Notes: generated by a model not told the origin, from the letters alone. A stretch of DNA of 64,000 nucleotides from Bacteroidota bacterium (GCA_005787585.1 SYAL01000017.1:1-64000), one strand, 5' to 3'. Positions 24,960-35,331 are shown, counted from the first letter of the stretch. Program-made: numbers and translations.

Positions 24960-27900
24960 TTAAAAATCTGTTGAAAGTGACAACCCTAATATTCGTTTTT
25001 GTACAATCAAATTATCAATGCCCCATCCAAAATCTAAACGTACAAAATATCCAAGTAATTTAGAACGAAAACCAAAGCCAATTCCACCAACTAAAGGACT
25101 TTTTTGATCAATAATTTTTATAACAATACCAGTGCCACCCATTCCATTAGATGGATCATTATCAATATAACTCGTTGAATTTTGCGTATTATCTTTACTT
25201 AATGGATTTGGCCCGTACCACGACATTCCTAAATCAGTAAATCCAATTAACTGAAAATTATTAAAAAACTCTGAGCGAACTGGTTTATTCAATATATATC
25301 GAACAATTGGCATTCTTAATTCTGAATTTAATATAAGAAAATTATTTCCGTTTCGAATATTTTGATTAAAGCCTCGCATATTAGTTGCAAGAGTTTGAAA
25401 TCCATACTGTTCAGGTTTTACTACACTTACAAATTTATTAAAATTAGGATTTAACCAATTATCAACTCCACCCAAATAAAAAATTAATCTATCTGTTCCT
25501 AATGAATTTCCTCCTGCAAAACGATTGCACCATGTAATTTGCCTATGAATTTTTAAATAATGCCGAGCGTCAAATCCACTAGTAATTAAATTTCGTTGAG
25601 ACTTATTTGTAAATTGCCAATATTCAGACCATATTTTAAGTCGGCAACCATTTTGTATGTTTAGCATAACATTTCTTATATTATCAAAAACATATTCTAA
25701 ACGAATACCAGCTAAATTTTCGTATGTTGGATTTAAAGATAATGCATAATCATCATAACTTAATGCAATTGTTCTATCATTTCTATATAAAAAAGAAATT
25801 CTAGTTGATGAAGCGGGGCTAAATGGATATTTAATCGAATAATTAATTGTATGAGTAATGATTTTAGAATAATAATTGTTTTCTGGTACATTAGAAGTCA
25901 TTTGTCTATCAAAAATTACTTTATGATCAATCAACCATCTCCGCTGCTCCCACGACAACATAAATTCATTATCTAAACTAGGGTTTATTCTAAAACCTGC
26001 TAAAATTTTTTGATTTTCCATTAAATCACTGATTGAAACTTTAAATAAAGCATTTGAACCAGGATTTAGATATAGTGGAGAACCGCCGCCAGAAAATTTT
26101 TGATAATTATTACCTAAAAATGAATTATCAATTTGAGTAACAATATAATCAGTATAAAAGGAGGTATAATAATTTTGAAGAATAGGGAATTTTATCTGGT
26201 AATTATTTTTTAATTCATCTTTAGTAAAATTATTTTTTTTATTTTTTTCTTCTAATTTTTCTTTAAATCGATCATCAAACTTATAATTATTAAAATCAAT
26301 ACCTTGGTTCGTTTCTTTTTTTTCTGGCATCAATTCTTCATTAGGTTGTATATCTTTTAAATTGTTTGGATTATCAACTGATGTATTGATATTTGATTTG
26401 TGCCATGTTTTTTTAGGCTCATTAATTATTTTAAGATCTAACTCCTCTGATGGCGAAATTAAAAGCATGTCTTTACCTTCAGTAAAAATCACTTCAGCTA
26501 TTTTAGAATTAGATTCATTTAAATGATGATCAATGATATTGCGATCGCTATTTGAAACTACCCGACTTGAGAAAAAGTAATTGTAATGTTCAGTTGTATC
26601 AATAAATTTTATGGCGCTATCAAATTTTGCTAAATATCTATTATAGATTCCGTTTTTATCACTTAAATAGCTAACAAATTTATTTTTATATTTTATCGGT
26701 TTGATTTCATTTATTTCCGGAGTATTTGTTAATCTTACCAACACACTTTTAGAGAATGGGTATGAAGCCATAAATAAGTCAGAAGTTTTATTAATTTTCA
26801 CAAAATAATTTGCATCATCTGAACTGTTAATAGTGTCGCTTAATCGGTTACTTTCAAATACAATTTGCTTAGAATTATTCACAAAAACAGGATTATTGTC
26901 ATCCCAAATATCGTTCGTAAGCTGTTCAATTCCTGATGAATTAATGCTAAATACAAAAATATCACTTTGACCCCTTCCTTTTTTTACTGCACTTAAAACT
27001 ATTTTTTTACCATCAGAATTATAAGAGTAACTATTTATTTTTTCGAAACCAGGTAAAATTCTTTCATCCACTTCTTTAGTCTCTAAATTATGAATTTGAA
27101 GCATAATTTTATCTTTAGAAGAATAAATTATTGAAATAAATTTCCCACTAGGGTGCCATGCTAATAAAGGATAATTATAGTCTTTTTCTTGTTCCAATTT
27201 TTGATTTATTTTAAATAACCTTGATTTTTTTTTGGAATTGATAGTTTTTAAATAAACTTTTAATTGATTTAATTCATTCACAGCAAAAACAGCCTGTTTG
27301 CCATCAGGACTTAGCCTGAGTTGATAGTAATGCCGTGTTGATTTATATCTTTTTAAAAAATTATTACTTATACTTTTGTTAATTGGAGATTGCCTTAATG
27401 TATCTTTAAATAAATAAAATCTTCGACTGTAAGAGTCTGTAAAATCATAAATTAAATCATCTAGCGAAAGACCTAAAATAAATAAAAATGCATTATCATA
27501 GCTTCTCTGTATACGAGTCATTTCAAGTAAATTTGGAATTATTGCAATACCATAACTAGATACAATATAGTACCAAATGGCGTGACCCACCTGAGCCGCT
27601 TCTTTTCCAGTTAGACGATTTAGATAATTAAATTTTTCCATCTTAATATCATCATACATTAAATTATCATTACTTGATGTCCAACCTTCAGATAAATATT
27701 TTACTAAACCTGAAGTATACCATTCTGGAAGGCTTAATAATGCTGAACTCTTTATTATTTCACCCGCATTTCCTCCAAACATTATTTTATTAATTATCAG
27801 TTCAGATAAAACAGCGCTTATTTGTTGGTCAAGTTCGGCATGCGAGCCATTAAAAAATAAACTTATTTTATCACCAATAATTTTACTAAGTCCTCCTAAG

Positions 27901-28235
27901 TTAAATTGTTCTTGAGAGCTTAAACCTAAATTACTTTGCTTAAAATCTGATTGACTATTAAATACCAGAATATTAATTTTTTTATCCAAATTTATATTTA
28001 AACGGTTTTCAATAATTTTTAATTGATTATTAAAACTTACTGAAACATATTTTGCTAATTCATTTCCTCCCTCATAAGAATAAACTCGATATCGATCATA
28101 ATCAAAATAAGTCCAATTAAACGACTTATACTGAACTCGATTTTTACCAAAATCCATTTGATGCCCATAATTAAATTGAGCTTTTAATAAAGAAAATGTA
28201 AAAAAAATAATATAGAAAAACAGGAATTTTACCAC
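24960..28235 (-). CDS. Multidomain outer membrane protein: peptidase-like region, TolB-type propeller, BamA-like barrel
   Basis: 1091 residues. Start is GTG at 28233-28235, giving a signal peptide (MVKFLFFYIIFFTFSLLKAQ). Residues about 60-270 look like a peptidase-MA-type gluzincin fold (LPEWYTSGLVKYLSEGW), but where HExxH would be the sequence is ISAVLSELIINKIM, so the zinc site is lost. About 285-560 has WD40/TolB-like blades (LSPDGKQAVFAVNE, WHPSGKFISIIY, YNSDGKKIVLSA). A Lys/Asn/Glu-rich linker (about 600-690) leads into an Omp85/BamA-like barrel that ends with DFGWGIDNLIVQKRILGLSLSTDF. First gene of an operon with the TSUP and amidohydrolase genes. Function unknown; I infer a surface or assembly scaffold. 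Confidence 0.82.
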   Translation of the reverse strand: MVKFLFFYIIFFTFSLLKAQFNYGHQMDFGKNRVQYKSFNWTYFDYDRYRVYSYEGGNELAKYVSVSFNNQLKIIENRLNINLDKKINILVFNSQSDFKQSNLGLSSQEQFNLGGLSKIIGDKISLFFNGSHAELDQQISAVLSELIINKIMFGGNAGEIIKSSALLSLPEWYTSGLVKYLSEGWTSSNDNLMYDDIKMEKFNYLNRLTGKEAAQVGHAIWYYIVSSYGIAIIPNLLEMTRIQRSYDNAFLFILGLSLDDLIYDFTDSYSRRFYLFKDTLRQSPINKSISNNFLKRYKSTRHYYQLRLSPDGKQAVFAVNELNQLKVYLKTINSKKKSRLFKINQKLEQEKDYNYPLLAWHPSGKFISIIYSSKDKIMLQIHNLETKEVDERILPGFEKINSYSYNSDGKKIVLSAVKKGRGQSDIFVFSINSSGIEQLTNDIWDDNNPVFVNNSKQIVFESNRLSDTINSSDDANYFVKINKTSDLFMASYPFSKSVLVRLTNTPEINEIKPIKYKNKFVSYLSDKNGIYNRYLAKFDSAIKFIDTTEHYNYFFSSRVVSNSDRNIIDHHLNESNSKIAEVIFTEGKDMLLISPSEELDLKIINEPKKTWHKSNINTSVDNPNNLKDIQPNEELMPEKKETNQGIDFNNYKFDDRFKEKLEEKNKKNNFTKDELKNNYQIKFPILQNYYTSFYTDYIVTQIDNSFLGNNYQKFSGGGSPLYLNPGSNALFKVSISDLMENQKILAGFRINPSLDNEFMLSWEQRRWLIDHKVIFDRQMTSNVPENNYYSKIITHTINYSIKYPFSPASSTRISFLYRNDRTIALSYDDYALSLNPTYENLAGIRLEYVFDNIRNVMLNIQNGCRLKIWSEYWQFTNKSQRNLITSGFDARHYLKIHRQITWCNRFAGGNSLGTDRLIFYLGGVDNWLNPNFNKFVSVVKPEQYGFQTLATNMRGFNQNIRNGNNFLILNSELRMPIVRYILNKPVRSEFFNNFQLIGFTDLGMSWYGPNPLSKDNTQNSTSYIDNDPSNGMGGTGIVIKIIDQKSPLVGGIGFGFRSKLLGYFVRLDFGWGIDNLIVQKRILGLSLSTDF

Positions 28236-28667
28236 ACTAAAAATTATAAACCTTTAAGTTACAAAAATTGTTCGATATTTTGTTTTTGGCTATTATTAAA
28301 AAATGATAAAAAATAGCATAATATTTTAATATCTCCTATGTATTATCAAAAATCTAATTAATTGGTGCGTTAAATTGAGTAGCATTTAAATAATTTAATA
28401 GCTTTTTTATATGTTTTCGACTAACTACTATTAATATTAAGTTAAGTATTTTTATTTAAATTCATTTTGTATATTACTAGATGGTCTTTAATAATAAATT
28501 TATATCTATAATTTTAGCATTTAATTGTTGAATTATTACTCATAACAAATTAAGGTTTTTATAAATTTATAACTTAAAGTAATTTAATTTTAGTTTTTTA
28601 TTATAGAGTTCATCAATACTCTTAAAAATAAAAAATAATTAATTTAGTAGTACAATTCAAATCTATA
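28236..28667. other. Divergent intergenic region upstream of ppk1 and the propeller-barrel gene
   Basis: 432 bases with no gene recognised; it must carry promoters for both flanking operons. Only weak structure is seen: GCTATT/AATAGC inverted repeat near 28290-28320 and a small hairpin AGAGT/ACTCT at 28605-28622, 46 bases before the ppk1 start. No exact TAnnTTTG match was found by eye in the ppk1 direction. Confidence 0.4.
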
Positions 28668-30764
28668 ATGAAAAAACCACCCTATATAAATAGAGAGATA
28701 AGCTGGTTATCTTTTAACGAAAGAGTTCTTCAAGAAGCAGCTGACAAAACAACACCGTTAATAGAACGTTTAAAATTTTTAGGTATTTTTAGTAATAATC
28801 GTGATGAGTTTTATCGTGTAAGAGTTGCAACCATCAAACGATTAGCAAAACTTGGAAAAAAAGCAATTTCTATATACGGCGAAGACCCTAATATATTATT
28901 ACACAGCCTTCAGAAAAAAGCAATTGAACAGCAGTATATTTTTGAAACTATTTACCAACAAATGATAAAAGAATTAGCTAAAGAAAATATATTTATTATT
29001 AATGAAAAACAATTAAATGTCTCTCAGAAAGAATTTGTAAAAAATTATTTTAATACAGATTTAGTTTCAAATTTATTTCCAATAATGATTGATGAAAACA
29101 AAAGTTTTCCATACATGAAAGATAAGGCAAGTTATTTATATTTAAAGTTGGGTTCTGTTATTTCAAATCAAAAAAATAAATATGCCCTTATAGAAATTCC
29201 CTCATCTTCAATTTCTCGATTTATAGTTTTGCCTAAAAATAATAATAAACACTTTATAATTTTAGTAGATGATGTTATTCGATTTAACACCAATCAAATT
29301 TTCGATGTTTTTGGTTACAAAACTATTGGTGCGTACAACATAAAACTTACTCGAGATGCTGAACTAGATATAGATAATGATGTAAGTAAAAGCATGATAG
29401 AGAAAATATCAAAAAGTGTAAAGGCTCGTAAAAAAGGTTTGCCTGTAAGGTTTGTTTACGATACCGAAATGCCAGAAGATATGCTGTGGTACATTATGAA
29501 AAAATTAGGAATGGAAAAAAAGGATAATGCCATTCCTGGTGGACGCTATCATAACTTTAAAGATTTTATCAATTTCCCAATAATTAAAGAAAAAAAATTA
29601 ATTTATAATCATCCTCCAGCACTAAATCATAAAGATTTAATAAATAATTCTTTTACTATTATAAATGCAATTAAACAAAAAGATATTTTACTTCATTATC
29701 CTTATCATACCTATAATCATATTATTAACCTTCTTCGAGAAGCGTCTATTGACCCACAGGTTGAAAGCATTAAAATAACCCTTTACCGTATCGCCGATTC
29801 TTCTAAAATCGCAAATGCTTTGGTTAATGCAGTTAAAAATGGTAAAAAAGTAATGGTAGTGGTTGAACTGCAGGCAAGATTTGACGAAGAAAATAACATT
29901 TATTGGGCCGATAAACTTCAAGAGGAAGGTGCAAAAGTAATTTATGGAGTTCCTGGTTTAAAAGTACATTCTAAATTATTTATTATAACTGCCCGAGAAA
30001 ACGGTAAAGAAATATATTACTCTCATATTGGCACAGGTAATTTCAATGAGAAAAGTTCTCGTATTTATACTGATTTTTCGATATTAACTGCAAATAAAGA
30101 TATTGCCTCTGATTTAAATAAAATATTTGATTTTTATGACAATAACTATAAAATCCCATCATTTAAAAAATTATTAGTTGCGCCATTTTTTATGCGTAAA
30201 AACTTTATTCAACTAATTAATAATGAAATATATTTTGCAAAAAAGAAAAAAACAGCGTCTATAACTTTAAAAATGAATAGCTTAGTAGATAGGGAAATGA
30301 TTAATAAATTATACGAGGCTAGTCAGGTAGGAGTTAAAATAACACTTATCGTTCGAGGTGTATGCTGCTTAGTTACTGAGATGGAGGGTTGGAGTGAAAA
30401 TATTAAAGTATTTAGCATAGTAGATAAATATTTAGAACATGCCAGAGTATTTATATTTCACAACAATGGTAAAGAAAAAATATTTATTTCGTCCGGTGAT
30501 TGGATGAGCAGAAATTTAGATAATCGAAGCGAAGTAGCCGTTCCAATTTATGATGAAGAAATTCGAAAACAAATCAAAGATATCATTAACATTCAATTGT
30601 CTGGCAATACAAAGGTTAGAATTATTGATCGTAAACAAGATAATTTATATAAAAAAGCAAAACCAGGCGAAAAAAAAGTAAGAGCACAAGATGAAATTTA
30701 TAATTACCTTAAAAACGAAAAGTTTATGTTCTTAAAATCTTTTAAATCTAAAAAATATAGCTAA
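28668..30764 (+). CDS. ppk1: Polyphosphate kinase 1
   Basis: Reversibly makes long-chain polyphosphate from ATP. 698 residues. N-terminal domain INREISWLSFNERVLQEA (7-24); autophosphorylated His434 in GLKVHSKLF and second His591 in YLEHARVF, matching E. coli His435 and His592. RFDEENNIYWADKLQEEG and GTGNFNEKSSRIYTDF are core motifs, and SGDWMSRNLDNRSEVAVP lies near the end. Length is standard. The stop shares a base with the Ppx start (TAATG), so ppk1, ppx and cdaA form an operon. Regulation not visible; no Pho box sought or found. Confidence 0.97.
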   Translation: MKKPPYINREISWLSFNERVLQEAADKTTPLIERLKFLGIFSNNRDEFYRVRVATIKRLAKLGKKAISIYGEDPNILLHSLQKKAIEQQYIFETIYQQMIKELAKENIFIINEKQLNVSQKEFVKNYFNTDLVSNLFPIMIDENKSFPYMKDKASYLYLKLGSVISNQKNKYALIEIPSSSISRFIVLPKNNNKHFIILVDDVIRFNTNQIFDVFGYKTIGAYNIKLTRDAELDIDNDVSKSMIEKISKSVKARKKGLPVRFVYDTEMPEDMLWYIMKKLGMEKKDNAIPGGRYHNFKDFINFPIIKEKKLIYNHPPALNHKDLINNSFTIINAIKQKDILLHYPYHTYNHIINLLREASIDPQVESIKITLYRIADSSKIANALVNAVKNGKKVMVVVELQARFDEENNIYWADKLQEEGAKVIYGVPGLKVHSKLFIITARENGKEIYYSHIGTGNFNEKSSRIYTDFSILTANKDIASDLNKIFDFYDNNYKIPSFKKLLVAPFFMRKNFIQLINNEIYFAKKKKTASITLKMNSLVDREMINKLYEASQVGVKITLIVRGVCCLVTEMEGWSENIKVFSIVDKYLEHARVFIFHNNGKEKIFISSGDWMSRNLDNRSEVAVPIYDEEIRKQIKDIINIQLSGNTKVRIIDRKQDNLYKKAKPGEKKVRAQDEIYNYLKNEKFMFLKSFKSKKYS

Positions 30765-31651
30765 TGGTATTTGCTGCAATAGATATAGGAAGTAACGCGA
30801 TTAGACTTTTATTTTGTAGAGTATATATTGTAGATGGAAAACCTCACTTTAATAAAGAGGAATTATTTCGAATGCCAATTAGATTGGGGGAAGATGTTTT
30901 TGTAAATGGAAAAATAAGTGAACAAAAAATTGAGCGCTTAATTTGGGCTTTAAAAGGTTATTCAGAATTGATCAAAGCTTATGGAGTTATTAGTTATCGG
31001 GCAGTCGCAACCAGTGCTATGCGAGATGCATCAAATGGTTTGGAAATAATCGAAAAAGTAAAAGTCGAATCAGGTCTTAATGTAGAAATTATTGATGGTA
31101 AAAATGAAGCAAAATTGGTATTTTCAAATCATATTGAAGAAATAATTAATCCAAAACATGCCTATTTATATATTGATGTTGGAGGAGGTAGCACCGAACT
31201 CACCTTATATTACGACGATAAAGTAATGGCCGCAAAATCATTTAATGTTGGTACCGTAAGAATGATTCTTGAAAAAGTCGATAAAAGCGAATTAGAAGAA
31301 ATGAAATCTTGGATTAAACGAAACACTTCGGGTATTCATCCTCTTTATGGTATTGGTTCGGGCGGTAATATTAATAAAATATTTAAAATGAGTGCTAAAA
31401 AAGAAACTAAGCATTTAAGTTACGACCGTTTAAAAAATATTTACGATATGCTTTGCTCATATACTTATAAAGAACGTATCGAACGCTTTGATTTAAAACC
31501 CGACAGAGCTGATGTGATTATTCCAGCTGCAAAAATATTTTTGAGTGTTATGAAAAATGCAGATATTGAAAAAGTTTTTGTTCCTCAAGTGGGATTATCT
31601 GATGGTTTAGTTCATCAACTTTATGAAAATTATATAAAAACTAAACCTTAA
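30764..31651 (+). CDS. ppx: Ppx/GppA family exopolyphosphatase, short form
   Basis: Hydrolyses polyphosphate or pppGpp. 295 residues: only the two ASKHA-fold domains, without the C-terminal HD-like part of E. coli Ppx. AAIDIGSNAIRLLF (4-17), YRAVATSAMRDASNG, YIDVGGGSTELT and GIGSGGNI are the family motifs. The start overlaps ppk1 by one base and the gene is 4 bases from cdaA. Opposing polyphosphate enzymes in one transcript are common; the family cannot be told from pppGpp phosphatase on sequence alone. Confidence 0.93.
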   Translation: MVFAAIDIGSNAIRLLFCRVYIVDGKPHFNKEELFRMPIRLGEDVFVNGKISEQKIERLIWALKGYSELIKAYGVISYRAVATSAMRDASNGLEIIEKVKVESGLNVEIIDGKNEAKLVFSNHIEEIINPKHAYLYIDVGGGSTELTLYYDDKVMAAKSFNVGTVRMILEKVDKSELEEMKSWIKRNTSGIHPLYGIGSGGNINKIFKMSAKKETKHLSYDRLKNIYDMLCSYTYKERIERFDLKPDRADVIIPAAKIFLSVMKNADIEKVFVPQVGLSDGLVHQLYENYIKTKP

Positions 31652-31655
31652 AAAT

Positions 31656-32468
31656 TTGTTTAATCTTATTTTCATATTATTTATATCCTTTGGAATTACA
31701 GATGCTATTGATATTTTTTTAGTAGCCACTATTTTATATTTAGTCTATAATTTAGTAAAAGGTACTGTAGCTATTAATATTTTTATTGGATTAGCTTTTA
31801 TTTATTTTGCCTACATCATAATCAATGCTTTAGATTTAAAACTTCTTTCTTCTATTCTAAGTAAATTTGTAAATGTTGGTATTATTTTTGTAATGATCGT
31901 ATTTCAGCAAGAAATTCGAAAATTTTTACTCTATATAGGTTCTAAAGAATTTTTAAGAAATAGAAATTGGAAATTACTCTTAAAATTTTCTTTAAATTCT
32001 GATATCGACGAAACTAAAATTTTATTTAATTTTGAAGCTATTGCCGAGGCATGCTTTATCATGAGTAAATCCAATACCGGAGCGCTTATTATTATAACTC
32101 GAAAATCAGACCTTAAGTTCTTTATTAATTCAGGTGAAATAGTTGATGCAGGATTAACGAGTAGAATGTTAGAAAATATTTTTTATAAAAACTCACCTCT
32201 TCATGATGGTGCTGTTATCATTCAAGACAATCGTATCATAGCAGCTCGTTGCGTCCTGCCGGTTACTGAAAAAACAAATTTTCCAGCAAATTTTGGTATG
32301 CGCCACAGAGCTGCAGTTGGTATTACAGAAAATACTGATGCTATAGCTATAACGGTCAGTGAACAAACTGGCGTTGTTTCATTAACTATTAATGGTGAAA
32401 TAACTTCAAATTTATCAAAAGATAAACTTTTGTATTTACTCGAAAAAAATAGCCACCGAACAAATTAA
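31656..32468 (+). CDS. cdaA: Diadenylate cyclase CdaA (c-di-AMP synthase)
   Basis: Joins two ATP into the second messenger c-di-AMP at the inner membrane. 270 residues. Three N-terminal transmembrane helices (about 5-25, 26-47, 52-85) are followed by the DAC domain, with LHDGAVII (Asp184-Gly-Ala186) and GMRHRAAVG (Arg216-His-Arg218) both intact. Start is TTG at 31656, five bases after the ppx stop; the next ATG lies beyond the membrane part, so TTG is needed. In Bacteroidota cdaA usually follows folP; here it follows ppk1-ppx. No CdaR-like gene is nearby. c-di-AMP riboswitches and binding proteins were not seen. Confidence 0.95.
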   Translation: MFNLIFILFISFGITDAIDIFLVATILYLVYNLVKGTVAINIFIGLAFIYFAYIIINALDLKLLSSILSKFVNVGIIFVMIVFQQEIRKFLLYIGSKEFLRNRNWKLLLKFSLNSDIDETKILFNFEAIAEACFIMSKSNTGALIIITRKSDLKFFINSGEIVDAGLTSRMLENIFYKNSPLHDGAVIIQDNRIIAARCVLPVTEKTNFPANFGMRHRAAVGITENTDAIAITVSEQTGVVSLTINGEITSNLSKDKLLYLLEKNSHRTN

Positions 32469-32498
32469 AATTCTTATTTTTCGTAAAAAAACAATCTC

Positions 32499-33014
32499 AT
32501 GATAATTTCAAAAGAAAAAATTGTGTCAGTAAATTACTATTTAACTGCTAATAAAGATAATTCGCCAGAAGAACTCATAGAAGAAACCTCTCATGAAAAC
32601 CCATTTATTTTTTTATTTGGTTCTCATGGTGTTCTGCCAGATTTCGAATCAAATTTAACTGGTAAACAAAAAGGCGATAAATTCGACTTTAGAATTGTTG
32701 CTGAAAAAGGTTATGGATTATATGATAAAGAATATTTAATTAAAATTGATAAAACAGCGTTCGAATTAGATGGCAAATTTGATGATACAAGGGTTATTGT
32801 TGGTCAGGATATAGAAATGAGAGATAACGAAGGAAACCCTTTAATAGGTAGAGTATTAGCTATTTCAGAAAAAGATGTTGAAATGGATTTTAATCATCCT
32901 TTAGCCGGTCATGATTTACATTTTATTGGCGAAATATTAAATGTAAGAAACGCTACAAATGAAGAGTTAAGTCATGGTCATGTTCATGGGCCTGGAGGGC
33001 ATCATCACAATTAA
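32499..33014 (+). CDS. FKBP-type peptidyl-prolyl isomerase, SlyD-like
   Basis: Prolyl cis/trans isomerase and chaperone, cytoplasmic, 171 residues. FLFGSHGVLPDFESNL and VAEKGYGLYD are FKBP strands; an insert-in-flap domain covers about 75-130 and DFNHPLAGHDLHF (about 130-142) is the SlyD signature. The C-terminal tail GHVHGPGGHHHN is His-rich and would bind Ni/Zn, as in SlyD, though much shorter than in E. coli. It follows cdaA by 30 bases and could share that transcript. Full length for the family. Confidence 0.93.
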   Translation: MIISKEKIVSVNYYLTANKDNSPEELIEETSHENPFIFLFGSHGVLPDFESNLTGKQKGDKFDFRIVAEKGYGLYDKEYLIKIDKTAFELDGKFDDTRVIVGQDIEMRDNEGNPLIGRVLAISEKDVEMDFNHPLAGHDLHFIGEILNVRNATNEELSHGHVHGPGGHHHN

Positions 33015-33170
33015 TATTTTATAAAAACTATTTAAAAAAAATCATTTAAATTTTTTGTATTATTTTTTTTCATCTTTATTTTTTTTAATTGATTTTTGAT
33101 TTACATAAAATAAAGTATTTTTAATTATACATAATTTATCTTTACTCAATCCCTTTTTTATTAGTAATTT

Positions 33171-33188
33171 AGCTTATAGTTTTAAGCT
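33171..33188 (+). promoter_or_regulatory. Small hairpin next to the pyrG start codon
   Basis: AGCTTA (33171-33176) and TAAGCT (33183-33188) can pair over a six-base loop, three bases before the ATG at 33192. Weak (six A/T-rich pairs), so a regulatory role is only a possibility. Confidence 0.3.
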
Positions 33189-33191
33189 AAC

Positions 33192-34793
33192 ATGTCGTTT
33201 AATACAAAATATATATTTGTAACTGGTGGAGTAACATCTTCTCTAGGAAAAGGAATTATTGCTGCCTCTTTAGCCAAATTACTTCAAGCAAGAGGTTTTA
33301 CAGTTACTATTCAAAAATTAGATCCATATATTAATATCGATCCAGGAACATTAAACCCATATGAACATGGTGAATGCTATGTTACAGACGACGGGGCAGA
33401 AACAGATTTGGATCTTGGTCATTATGAACGATTTTTAAATGTTGCTACATCCCAAGCAAATAATGTTACTACTGGTCGAATTTATCAAGCAGTTATAGAA
33501 AAGGAGCGTAAAGGTGTTTTTTTAGGAAAAACTGTTCAAGTTATCCCTCATATTACCGACGAAATTAAAAATAGGATTAAAATTTTAGGTCAAACTGGAC
33601 AATATCAATTTGTGATTACTGAAATTGGTGGAACTGTTGGTGATATTGAATCACTTCCATATATTGAAGCTGTTCGTCAATTAAAATGGGAATTAGAGCA
33701 AGATTGTACAGTAATTCATTTAACATTATTACCATATCTTGCTACATCCGGAGAATTAAAAACAAAACCTACACAGCATTCAGTTAAATTACTTTTAGAA
33801 TATGGTGTTCAACCTGATATTCTTGTTTGCCGATCAGAACATCCTATTAATAATGATATTAGAAAAAAAATCGCTTTGTTCTGTAATGTGTCTGCCGAAT
33901 CTGTAATTGAAGCTCTAGATGCGCCCACTATTTATGAAGTTCCACTATTAATGGAACAAGAAAAATTAGATCAAATTGTTCTTAAAAAACTCAACGTCAC
34001 AAAATTTAATGAAATAAAACTAGACAAATGGAAAAACTTTTTAAATAAATTTTATAATCCCAGTAAAGAAGTTTATATCGGTTTAATAGGAAAGTATGTT
34101 GAATTAAAAGAATCTTATAAATCTATTGCTGAGGCATTAATTCATGCCGGCGCTTTAAATGATTGTAAAGTAATAGTAAACTGGATTCATAGTGAAGATT
34201 TAAATAAAGAAAATATTTCTGAAATTTGTAAAGATTTAAAAGGAATTATTGTAGCACCAGGTTTTGGTAATCGAGGTATAGAAGGTAAAATTCACGCTAT
34301 TAAGTTTGCCAGAGAATATAATATTCCTTTTTTAGGGATTTGCTTGGGAATGCAATGTGCCGTAGTTGAATTTGCAAGAAACGTAATTGGCCTAAAAGAC
34401 GCTAACAGCACTGAAATGGATTCCAGCACAAGTAACCCAGTAATCGATTTGTTAGAGGATCAGAAAAATATTTCTCATATGGGTGGCACTATGCGTTTAG
34501 GATCTTTTTCATGTAAAATTAAAGAAGAAACTTTAGCTAATAAAATTTATAAACAAATAAATATCAAAGAAAGACACCGTCACCGTTTCGAATTTAATAA
34601 TAAATATACTCAACAGTTTATAGATAACGGAATGATAATTTCTGGGCTTAATCCAGATGCAGATTTAGCAGAAATTGTTGAAATTTCTTCTCATCCTTTT
34701 TTTATTGGAGTTCAATTTCATCCTGAATATAAAAGTACTGTCGAAAATCCACATCCGCTTTTTGTTAGTTTTGTAAACGCGGCACTTTCTTAA
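33192..34793 (+). CDS. pyrG: CTP synthase
   Basis: Makes CTP from UTP with Gln or ammonia. 533 residues, both domains full. The synthetase begins [21 protein letters not shown] with the P-loop; [34 protein letters not shown] carries the nucleotide sites. The amidotransferase has the nucleophile in [16 protein letters not shown] and the His/Glu pair in VQFHPEYKS. Its stop overlaps the start of rimM (TAATG). Upstream 177 bases are T-rich with a small hairpin at 33171-33188. Pyrimidine pathway neighbour pyrF is 6.5 kb away and not in this operon. Confidence 0.97.
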   Translation: MSFNTKYIFVTGGVTSSLGKGIIAASLAKLLQARGFTVTIQKLDPYINIDPGTLNPYEHGECYVTDDGAETDLDLGHYERFLNVATSQANNVTTGRIYQAVIEKERKGVFLGKTVQVIPHITDEIKNRIKILGQTGQYQFVITEIGGTVGDIESLPYIEAVRQLKWELEQDCTVIHLTLLPYLATSGELKTKPTQHSVKLLLEYGVQPDILVCRSEHPINNDIRKKIALFCNVSAESVIEALDAPTIYEVPLLMEQEKLDQIVLKKLNVTKFNEIKLDKWKNFLNKFYNPSKEVYIGLIGKYVELKESYKSIAEALIHAGALNDCKVIVNWIHSEDLNKENISEICKDLKGIIVAPGFGNRGIEGKIHAIKFAREYNIPFLGICLGMQCAVVEFARNVIGLKDANSTEMDSSTSNPVIDLLEDQKNISHMGGTMRLGSFSCKIKEETLANKIYKQINIKERHRHRFEFNNKYTQQFIDNGMIISGLNPDADLAEIVEISSHPFFIGVQFHPEYKSTVENPHPLFVSFVNAALS

Positions 34794-35299
34794 TGGAATT
34801 AGCTTCAGTTGGATACTTTATTAAAACGCATGGAGTAAAAGGGCAAATTATTCTCAAAATTGATCATCAGTTTAGAGAAAAAGAACTTAAAGTATTGTTT
34901 ATTGAAACAGCTACCGGTAAAGCTCCTTTCTTTGTTAATAGATTTAAAAATAATAATCATGGTTTAATTTTTTCATTGGAAGAAATTAATAGCGTCGAAC
35001 AAGCAAAAAAACTAATTGGTAAAGTTGTTTTTATAGCAAAAAATATTTTATTGGAAAAAGAAGAAGAATTTGTTTGGTCAGATTATACCTTAATCGACAA
35101 GTCATTAGGTCAAATTGGTAAAATTGAGAGTGTTAGCAATAATGGACAGCAATTGCTATTAAAATTAAATTATAAAAATAAAGAAATTTTATTGCCCTTA
35201 GTTGATTCATTTATTGAAAAAATTGATCATGAACATAAAAAAATATTCTTTAATTCTCCTGATGGATTAATTAATCTTTATTTAGGTGAAGAAGAATAA
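34793..35299 (+). CDS. rimM: Ribosome maturation factor RimM
   Basis: Assists assembly of the 30S head near S19. 168 residues with RimM N-domain (ASVGYFIKTHGVKGQI, residues 4-19) and PRC-barrel C-domain (EEFVWSDYTLIDKSLGQIGKIESV). The start overlaps pyrG by one base. In most bacteria rimM lies with rpsP and trmD; here rpsP is not in the window, so the link to pyrG is unusual. It ends 49 bases before tRNA-Ser. Length is normal. Confidence 0.95.
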   Translation: MELASVGYFIKTHGVKGQIILKIDHQFREKELKVLFIETATGKAPFFVNRFKNNNHGLIFSLEEINSVEQAKKLIGKVVFIAKNILLEKEEEFVWSDYTLIDKSLGQIGKIESVSNNGQQLLLKLNYKNKEILLPLVDSFIEKIDHEHKKIFFNSPDGLINLYLGEEE

Positions 35300-35331
35300 A
35301 TAAAAAATATAGCAAATAATTAAAATTTAAT

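Noticed and set aside
28236-28667. Riboswitch or small RNA upstream of ppk1
   Set aside because: No strong stem-loops or terminator were found; only weak A/T-rich inverted repeats.
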